Source: Emergomyces orientalis
Lineage: Eukaryota > Ascomycota > Eurotiomycetes > Onygenales > Ajellomycetaceae
Reading direction: 5' to 3'
Length of the DNA stretch: 64,000 nt
Assembly (NCBI GenBank): GCA_002110485.1
Contig: MOWL01000069.1
Coordinates: 186,001 to 250,000 of the forward strand
In this document: positions 56,764 through 64,000 of the stretch, in pieces
Position numbering within the stretch: the stretch's first letter is position 1
Layout: each line of letters starts with the position of its first letter
Translations under genes and position numbers: made by a program
Notes under the pieces: generated by a model
Database searches by the model: none
The model's input: only the letters and a program-made list of their open reading frames with translations
What the model was told of the DNA's origin: nothing

Positions 56764-59280
56764 CTAGTGTCGCACGGCCGTAGCTTTGCTGAAGGTTTCG
56801 TAAGGAGTGCATGCGCCCAGTGCACGTCTCATATGAGCATTGAGGAATTCAACACCGTAGACGAAGCTTGCATTCACCCAGCCAAATCTGAGGACAGCAA
56901 AATACAACTTGTTAGCAAATTATAAAGTTGCAAAGTAAAATAGATATTCAAAAAATTCTGTTGGCCACTCACCCTTCACGAGACACGCCTTTAAAATCTC
57001 CACCTTGATTCCCATACTCAGCATCCACCTTATGGGGATCAATGGGCCGCGTAACATCATACTTTTCCACAACAGCGCCGTTGAAATCCACAAAGGCTTT
57101 TATGATCATATACAGCCACTTGTATGCTAGCCTCTCCGCCTCTTCCTGATATCCATAACGAATCAGCCCTGACCACGCCAGCATCTGCTGTGGCGCCCAC
57201 CCGTACGGATAGTCCCACTGTCGGTTGGGCCTGTCAAGGCCGATAGCCCCTCTGGACTTTTCAGTTCCGGACACCAGTCCTCCATATACTTCGAATTTGG
57301 GAAGCGCCTGACTCACTAGCCTTGAGGCTTGGCGGGGACTCGCAACTCCAGCCCACATTGTCCAAAATGTAGTGGCGCTCTCATAGTCAGTTATCTTTTG
57401 TTGCACAGTATTGTAATCAAAATACATCCCCTTCCCTTCATCCCATAAATACTTATCGATTGCCGCCTTTCTGCGTCTGGCTCGACGATCCCACACCGCC
57501 GATGACTCGAATCCCTGTTCAGAGTTGTGGGAAGTCATGTACTCAGCAGGAATAGGCAGTTTATCTTGGAAGAAATCGCGGATGGTCCGGGCGATGTCGA
57601 CTTCATATTTATAAAGCAACGAGTTCAGATCGACCGTAGCGAGGTTCGCGCAAACTTTCTCAAGGCGGTAGCTGGTATCATGTCCGGATTCCCTTACAGC
57701 GCGGTCATGGAGGAAATATTCATCCAATTCGGGGTCTTTGATCTCCCCGCTGTTGTAGCCCTCGACGAATTCCTCGAAGGTAATTCCCAACTTCTTTGCA
57801 TGCGGTATCAATAGATGATAGAAATGAGAAGATTCGGTTTCAGGAGGCACTCCCAGCCCAGTTGGCCGGTATCTGGACAATCCCGTAATGGGGTCATATC
57901 TTGGCTCTGCCATCCAGACTGAATAGTATTCTTTGATTGCAGACAAAATTGCCGTGCGAAGAAAATCCTTGGCATCCGGTTCCGTTTTAATGCGGTCGTA
58001 TACTCGAAGGGCCATGTCAGTTAGGAATGGTGGCTGGGAGCGACAGAGATAATAAGAACGGTTGGCGTTGAGAATCTTCCCGTAATGTTTAATACAAAAA
58101 CAGAAGTTCACAACCATGCTCTTCGCGAGATCCACACGATCACTCACTAACAGTCCCAGAGATTCCATGTAACTATCCCATCCATAGAACTCGTTGAAGC
58201 GACCACCAGGTACGACGAACGGAACACCCCTCAAGTCCTTCATCCCAGTGTCCGTATTGGTGTACTCTTCCACAGCCAAAGCGAGGAGTCCGGGTTTATC
58301 ATTTAACTCCTTAACATACTCAGCAGTAGGCTCACCTTCCGGGAGATACTGAACATCGAGGCGTAATTCCGGTTGTGATTCAGCAATTTGCTTATAATAT
58401 TCGTACTGTTCGCGGGCTCCCAGAGGGACATATATGCGGGGAACTGGATCCGCAGTCCAATCTTTAGGATCCTTTCCCACAATTGCAATATTGGAGCCGT
58501 CAATTCTGCGCGTAAGCGCATTCCAGTAGGACTTCTTGACTAAGCGCGAGAGTCTTGCAACAGGGTTTTCATTTAGCCGCTGCTCATCAATTATAATGTG
58601 TTTTCGGCCGTAATCCTTTGCGAGTGTGAGTTCCTGAAGGAGGTTCGAAATCATGTACGTGCCTCGTAAATCGAATCGATTGAAGCCAGACGATGCTGCA
58701 GTGCCTACCGAAAATACCTAGTAAAATGAGTAAGTGGCAATCCATACTGAAGAGGTAGCTGCTGTTTGGCTTACCTTCGGTCCCTGGTCATCTATGGTTA
58801 TTTGTACGTTGTTATCTGTATCTTCGCGTTCCAGTAATGTCTCTAGCGTTGCGTCGACATCAATGAGGAATTTACGACTGTGCATTCGTTCATCTACGGC
58901 CGCCATCAGCATCAGAATTTCAAAAAGTCCAAAAGAGGCAGCAAATAATTACCATGACTTGTTCGTCTCGATGGAACTTGGCCTATAAAATCACGCAGAT
59001 CTGTGAAGTCGAATCGTTTCAAGCTCTGGGATATAAGTTAGATCCCTTAGGTGAGGATGATAAGGAAAGGGTGGTATTCGATGCCCGGGTAGTCAGTCGT
59101 CATGATTACGGTAGAAGTGTTACTAACAGATGATAACGTCCTTCGATGAGCTTGAGCTTGTCGTTTCAGATGCTCCTCCTGGCCGTAATATACATCGGGC
59201 TCAGAAAATGGGTCCGCATCAGAGGATCGTGAGGAACGTCGCCGCGCACGCACGGAATGACCCTCTGCGGGCACGCTCAT
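56764..59280 (-). CDS. Neutral trehalase
   Basis: Cytosolic hydrolase splitting trehalose into two glucose molecules, used in spore germination and stress recovery; this family is typically activated by protein kinase A and calcium. Five exons: 59280-59110, 59025-58953, 58893-58775, 58717-56973, 56887-56764; 744 codons, 743 residues, the normal length. The N-terminal regulatory region has kinase-type sites RRRSS, RRTLS and RRTS. The calcium-binding-like segment [12 protein letters not shown] ends exon 3. The catalytic GH37 domain has signature 1 [14 protein letters not shown] (about 291) and signature 2 [10 protein letters not shown] (about 620). The final exon [15 protein letters not shown] restores the conserved C-terminus. 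Exon 1/2 is the least certain splice (donor at 59109, acceptor after a CTAAC branch-like motif), but the phase fits. Known as treB or nth1 in relatives. Confidence 0.95.
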
Positions 59281-60026
59281 TGTTGAACGTCAGGCTTAGA
59301 AAAACGCATCCGAAGAGCGCCGCTGAGCACAATTGACTCCGTCGGAGTTGCGTGCTTTTACTAGGCGCGATGTAGGGTAATGAGAAGAATTTCAAGCGAG
59401 CTAGATGGAGGAGTGAAGTTTGGAATTTGGAGATAGTATTGCAAATCTTGCCGCAGAAGTTGAGGATATCTGCCACTAGGAAATACTCTAGATCGATTCT
59501 ACTTTTGATACTCGAGGGCATTTTGAAGCATATTGTGGCCAGAAACCCTAATTACATTTTTCTAAGTTTGGAAAGGTCTGATGATGTAATTTAAGCTCAC
59601 CATCAACCATCTAGCTCCACTATGTGGCGACTGGTATGCGGTCCGCCGCTCTTTGTCCCCATTTGTCTCGCTATGACCAACTTCCTTGTACTGTACATTG
59701 TGGGTCAAACAGGTATTTCGATACTATCACGATGAAGTATGCTGAATATCAAACATTCCGGGCGTGAAAATCGATGTCATTGCAGGCCATCCCGCCGATC
59801 GCCACCCCCTCGCAACGGTCACATTCGGTGACTGCAGAGCTTAGAGAGCGGCTCACGTGTATCTAGTAATATCAGGTAAATACAATTTTGGGGGGCGATA
59901 GGGACAAAGGATAAACGGTAATAATAGTTGCTTGTAATGGTACATATATTTCAATGTAAGACAAAAAATTCAAAGAGGGCATCCATATAGCTTGAAAGCC
60001 TCTATCAATTCTTACATTCAAATCAT
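59281..60026. other. Trehalase upstream region and 3' flank of the dehydrogenase
   Basis: No gene seen. One CCCCT stress-element-like string lies near 59803, too common to be meaningful alone. Frames here (59130-59336, 59219-59521) are shadows or lack domains. Confidence 0.5.
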
Positions 60027-61205
60027 CTACATCTTAGCGCTGATGACGCTGCCTCCGTCAAGTGTAATGGTTGCGCCGTTAACATAAGATCCAGCCCTAC
60101 TGCTGAGGAAAAGGCAAGCTCCGGCAACATCTTCCGGGGTTCCAATGCGGCCCAATGGAATGCCGGATTCGATCACGTCCTTGAATTTCTTGAGTGTCGC
60201 TGCCATCATCTTACTTTCGAAAGGTCCACAGGCCAGCGTGTTAGAACTACATGCAAAGGTTAGCAAGCCAGAAACGGAGATGCTCGGGGGGATCATAGAT
60301 GCCTCACGTTATATTCCGTCTTCCAAGATGGTTTGCTAGGACACGACTGAGATGGTGTAGGCCAGCTTTGCTAGCGCTGTATGCGAATGTCTCGAGGGAC
60401 GGGACTCTCAGTCCATCTATGCTGCCAATATTTATGATTCTTGCCGGGTCGCCTGTACATGCGGCTTTCTCGAGGAGCGGAGTGAATAGCTGCGTTACTT
60501 CGAACACACGCTGTAAATTCAGAGTCAAGACTCTCGTCCACGCAGAAGACGGATATTCGTCGTAGGGCTAGATACGTTCTGATAAGCATGAATTCTGAAC
60601 CTTCCATCCGCAGCTTCAATTAAACTTATTTGGAGGTTGGACAGCAACAACGAGGACGAGGAGATGGGGTATTCTTACCGCACCCCAATTGGAACCCGCA
60701 TTGTTGACCAAGCAATGCAACTCTACAAACCCACGAATTAGTAACGAAGAAGCCAATCATCAAAAAGACCTGGTATCATTTGTTGTGCAGCCTTGGCCGA
60801 AATATATGAAAATATATTGAATATCCGATCACTATTTGAAGAGGTGTAAGGACAACATACTATTTTCTCTTTTTGCGAACTCGTCCAAGAGTTTTTTGCA
60901 GTCCTCCTCTTTGTATAAATTTGCTGGTAAACTCACAGCTTTTCCTTTCCCTAAGGCATTCAGCTCCTTGACCGCCTTGTCACAAGCAGGAGCGTCACGC
61001 CCAGTGATGTAGACAGTAGCGCCATTCGTGACGAACCCCTCGGATATCATACGGCCAATGCCTTTCGCGCCACCAGTAACCAGGACGATTTTGCCCTATA
61101 TAGACATATTGTTAGCATGTTCTCATATGCGGCCCTTTTTTCTCATTGCTTGCCAAGTTATGCATCCAGGCTCACCTTAACATCGAATAGATTTGAGGAG
61201 TCCAT
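60027..61205 (-). CDS. Short-chain dehydrogenase/reductase
   Basis: NAD(P)-dependent oxidoreductase of the classical SDR family; resembles fungal proteins named after RhlG/3-oxoacyl-ACP reductases, but the substrate cannot be told. Five exons: 61205-61176, 61095-60861, 60722-60679, 60567-60308, 60246-60027; 263 codons, 262 residues. Cofactor motif TGGAKGIGR at 17-25, NNAG at 95-98, catalytic Ser152 (NIGSIDG), Tyr166 and Lys170 (YSASK), and the C-terminal LTLDGG typical of the family. The first exon encodes only ten residues (MDSSNLFDVK) and the third only fifteen codons, both easily missed; phases agree across all junctions. It is divergent from the OTU gene, sharing a 403-bp upstream region. 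Confidence 0.92.
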
Positions 61206-61608
61206 TGTGGGCGAACAGTCACAAGGTACCAATGTCACAGTACATTCTTCCTATGTTGCTTTGAAGAACGTAAAAGTTAAACGGCAGACGCCGATGAGAA
61301 GATCTCGACAACATTGCAGGCAACATCAACAAATTGCGGAGACGGTTTGCCGACCAAGGATGACGGGAAAGGGCCGAGGCTGTCGGAGTCGGCAAAAATA
61401 TTAATCCAGGGTTATTTTACAAAAAAGAGCGCGGAGCTAATACGAAGCTAGAGCTTAGTAGTGCCTGCCAAAACATATCAGACTACTCATGATCCACGTA
61501 CTGTACAACCTCTGGACTAACAGTCGACAGACAGGGCCTAGAAACGTTCCAGACGATTATATACCTTCTCCGCTTGGTCCTAAGCTGGTATCGGGCTCAC
61601 TATTCGAG
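61206..61608. promoter_or_regulatory. Shared upstream region of SDR (minus) and OTU (plus) genes
   Basis: 403 bp between divergent start codons, so both promoters must lie here or overlap the genes. No specific factor site is recognised. The OTU frame is open upstream to 61489 with an ATG there, but family similarity begins at 61609. Confidence 0.5.
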
Positions 61609-62562
61609 ATGGAGGAGTTGCAAGCTAGACACCGAAAAGAATTGAACGACCTGCAGGGCCGCATCACTCAGAAGAAGAAATCCGCTACGAAGAAGACACG
61701 CAAAGGCATTAATGACGAGTGCGAGCGTCTCCAACGTGAATTACTTGATAAGCAGCGTACTGAAATATCTACTCTCCTTGATGATGCGGAACTACCAACG
61801 AGCGATCTTGAAAACCTCAACCTAGCCAATGGTGCGGGGCAATCAGAGGACCCCACGACAGACGACAACAAGAGCTCGAACCCCTCAATTCCTCTTATTT
61901 CTACTTCCGATACTCCTACCACCATGTCGCCCACATCGAAGGAGACACCCCAAAAGAAACCAAATCGTCAAAAAGCACGCCTAGCCCGTCGCGCTGCTGA
62001 ACAAGAGGCAGAAGCTGCCCGAGCTGCGGAGGAGGCTGCCAATCAAACAGATCATAGGAGCAACGAGAGGAAGAACATGGATGCAGTTTTTTCTCGTCTT
62101 GGGTTGAAAGAGAGAGAAATTCGCCCTGACGGGCATTGTCTCTATGCTGCTGTTGCTACTCAGCTTAGGGACAAAGGTATTCCATTAAAGGTTTCTCCAA
62201 CAGCTCTAGAGTCTTCAGGTCTCAAGCCCGGATCCATCGTGGCCGGATATCGAACCGTGAGGGATGTGACAGCCAGTTTCATTACAAATCACGCGGATGA
62301 TTTCGCACCATTTATTGAAGAACCCTTGCCTGAATACGTCCGCAAAATAAGGGACACTGCGGAATGGGGAGGGCAACTGGAACTACAAGCTATTGCTCAA
62401 GCATACGGTGTTCATGTTAATGTTATTCAAGGAGACGGACGAATCGAGAAATTCGAACCCCAAAATCGTAACAAAGAAGACGACGAGACAATATGGCTCG
62501 CGTACTATCGACATACTTACGGACTGGGAGAACATTACAACGCCTTAACAAAAGTTTCTTGA
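61609..62562 (+). CDS. OTU-domain cysteine protease (OTUD6/OTU2-like deubiquitinase)
   Basis: Predicted deubiquitinating enzyme of the OTUD6/yeast OTU2 type; relatives act on ribosome-associated ubiquitin. Single exon, 317 residues from the ATG at 61609, chosen because the family begins with a helical MEELQARHRKEL-like segment; an in-frame ATG at 61489 would add 40 unconserved residues. Residues 1-65 and 120-150 are charged coiled coil (KKKSATKKTRKG; RRAAEQEAEAARAAEEAA). The OTU catalytic domain occupies about 165-317: PDGHCLYAA with Asp174 and Cys177, and LGEHYNAL with His309. Convergent with the methyltransferase gene, whose stop is 96 bp downstream. Confidence 0.94.
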   Translation: MEELQARHRKELNDLQGRITQKKKSATKKTRKGINDECERLQRELLDKQRTEISTLLDDAELPTSDLENLNLANGAGQSEDPTTDDNKSSNPSIPLISTSDTPTTMSPTSKETPQKKPNRQKARLARRAAEQEAEAARAAEEAANQTDHRSNERKNMDAVFSRLGLKEREIRPDGHCLYAAVATQLRDKGIPLKVSPTALESSGLKPGSIVAGYRTVRDVTASFITNHADDFAPFIEEPLPEYVRKIRDTAEWGGQLELQAIAQAYGVHVNVIQGDGRIEKFEPQNRNKEDDETIWLAYYRHTYGLGEHYNALTKVS

Positions 62563-62658
62563 GAAAAGTAGTAGGTAATTTGAAAATTATACAGAGGGGG
62601 GCCCTTCGAACAACGTTAAATTCATCACGTCATCCGTTCAACAACCCACTATTCAATA

Positions 62659-63669
62659 TTAATCTCGGCGACGCCAAATCGCTACCCAGTCCTGGACGTT
62701 TCCACTGTCGTCTTTACCAACTGCATGTGTCCTTTCTGGCTGCCAATGGGCCACGCGCTCCATCCCATTAGGGCTCGGCTCTTTCAGTGGATCCGTTTTA
62801 ATATGGCTGTTTATGTATGGGATATCCTCACCCGGATGGCTGAGATGTTCCATATAAGCTGCGGGAGGAGATGCGAACGGAGGGCCTTCTGTGGCCGGAT
62901 CTTTCGCGGTAGGGAACTCAAGGCAAATGAGGTTTCCATGTGGTGATGGTGCTAGCAATTGGGACATGCGGGAGGCCCATCGCGGGCGAAGAACTGGGTT
63001 CAATGCGCAAAAGAACTATATCGTACAAAAGGAACAATATTGGTTCCGACTTGTTAGGCAGGACTTCGATATCAAATTAGACCTTCTCCGCCCAGGCACG
63101 TATAGCATATATAACCTTGGAAACAGATATGTGTGCAGAGGAGAACATAATCTTACCGTATAATCATATATAAGATCAAAGCCTCCCTCCCCAACCCCAA
63201 TTTTTTCCAACCAATCGTTCTTAAAAAAGTCCCCTTGGACAAACGTAACATTCCCTTTCCCTGTGCGCTCATCCCGAACTAGAATATCATCCCCAACCCT
63301 AGCAGCTTCCTGGCGACAAATCTCCACCGCTGTATCACTGTATTCCAACCCATACGCATCGTATCCAAACCCTGCCAACAGAAAAACATCAAAACCCCGC
63401 CCACAACCGGGAACAAGCGCCTTTTTCCTCTTATTTCCGTTCCCATCTCCTCCCCCTGGCACTGCTGCCACGTTGTCATCCTGAAGCGGAGTTCCCAAGA
63501 ACCCGCGCCGCTGGAGAAGGGTGTCCTCTAGTGCGGGGTTGTGCTCTCCGCGGTCCCAGGGAGTGGTTTCTTTCTTCCATAGCTCGTCCCAGGCATCAAC
63601 CTGGTTTTCCGGCTGGAATTTCGAGAAATGCTCGCTCAATTTGGGTTGGTTGAGAGATGGTTTCGACAT
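62659..63669 (-). CDS. TPMT-family thiol (thiopurine-type) S-methyltransferase
   Basis: SAM-dependent methyltransferase of the TPMT family (PF05724), which methylates small thiols or halides; substrate unknown here. Two exons: 63669-63157 and 63015-62659, with a 141-nt intron; 290 codons, 289 residues. Family blocks: WDELWKKETTPWDRG near the N-terminus, SAM motif LVPGCGRGFDVFLLA, acidic GLEYSDTAVEICR, and FDLIYDYTFFCAL built across the splice junction; C-terminal LICLEFPT. An in-frame ATG at 63813 would add 48 residues rich in Arg, Ser and hydrophobics (MSLCQRLRNL), possibly an alternative mitochondrial form; I prefer 63669 because similarity starts soon after it. Confidence 0.9.
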
Positions 63670-64000
63670 TGTGGAGAGTTTAGAGGGGTAAATGGCGGGG
63701 TATCGGATCGGGATCTCGTAGTTAAAAGAGGAAGTGATGGACCTGAAAAGCAGGTTTTTTTGGCCAAAATCAAAATGGGGTTTGAGATTACGTAGCCGTT
63801 GACAAAGGCTCATTTTTGATGGATATGATGTTACATAGATCAGTTCTAACCGTAGTAATTAGTATAGGTGGAAGAGCGTGGATGTTTGCATCTGTTTGTT
63901 AGCAGGGAAGACCTAGGCACATGCTCGACTTGGTAATGTACTGTACATCCAACAACCTAATCTTGAGAGATGCTATTATAGACGACCTATATTAGTTGAA

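Overview
The window is nuclear DNA from a filamentous ascomycete (Pezizomycotina). Host genes have short GT-AG introns of about 50-140 nt, a C2H2 plus fungal-specific transcription factor, a neutral trehalase with phosphorylation and calcium-binding motifs, and a glyoxylate-cycle isocitrate lyase. The gene set and the repeat-hypermutated AT-rich island would suit Eurotiomycetes/Onygenales, but that placement is inference.

Layout: (1) 1-4830, the right part of a Ty1/copia retrotransposon with an uninterrupted gag-pol frame and its 3' LTR. (2) 7799-10998, a seven-exon C2H2 transcription factor gene. (3) About 12.8-51.5 kb, one nest of retrotransposons inserted inside an old minus-strand copia-like relic. 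(4) 52-64 kb, a normal gene block: isocitrate lyase, neutral trehalase, a short-chain dehydrogenase, an OTU-domain deubiquitinase and a TPMT-like methyltransferase.

The nest can be read as layers. Two copies of a Tad-like non-LTR element (NLR-1) share one triplicated 15-bp target duplication. The second copy was split by a cluster of a very AT-rich non-LTR family (NLR-2): an internally deleted variant, a fully intact element, a 5'-truncated copy, and a twin-primed inverted copy. The 3' part of the last was hit by a third family (NLR-3, minus strand), and NLR-3 was hit by a Ty3/gypsy chromodomain element (minus strand, 246-bp LTRs, GAAAA target duplication).

The main observation is the mutation pattern. 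In NLR-1a, NLR-3 and the gypsy element the reading frames keep their phase end to end, yet carry nearly 50 premature stops, almost all TGA, at Trp or Arg positions. Direct copy comparison shows only C/T or G/A transitions, enriched where the mutated C is followed by C. This resembles repeat-induced mutation but with CpC/CpG rather than the classical CpA preference. A structured 3' UTR block of NLR-1 escaped it almost completely. All counts were made by eye.
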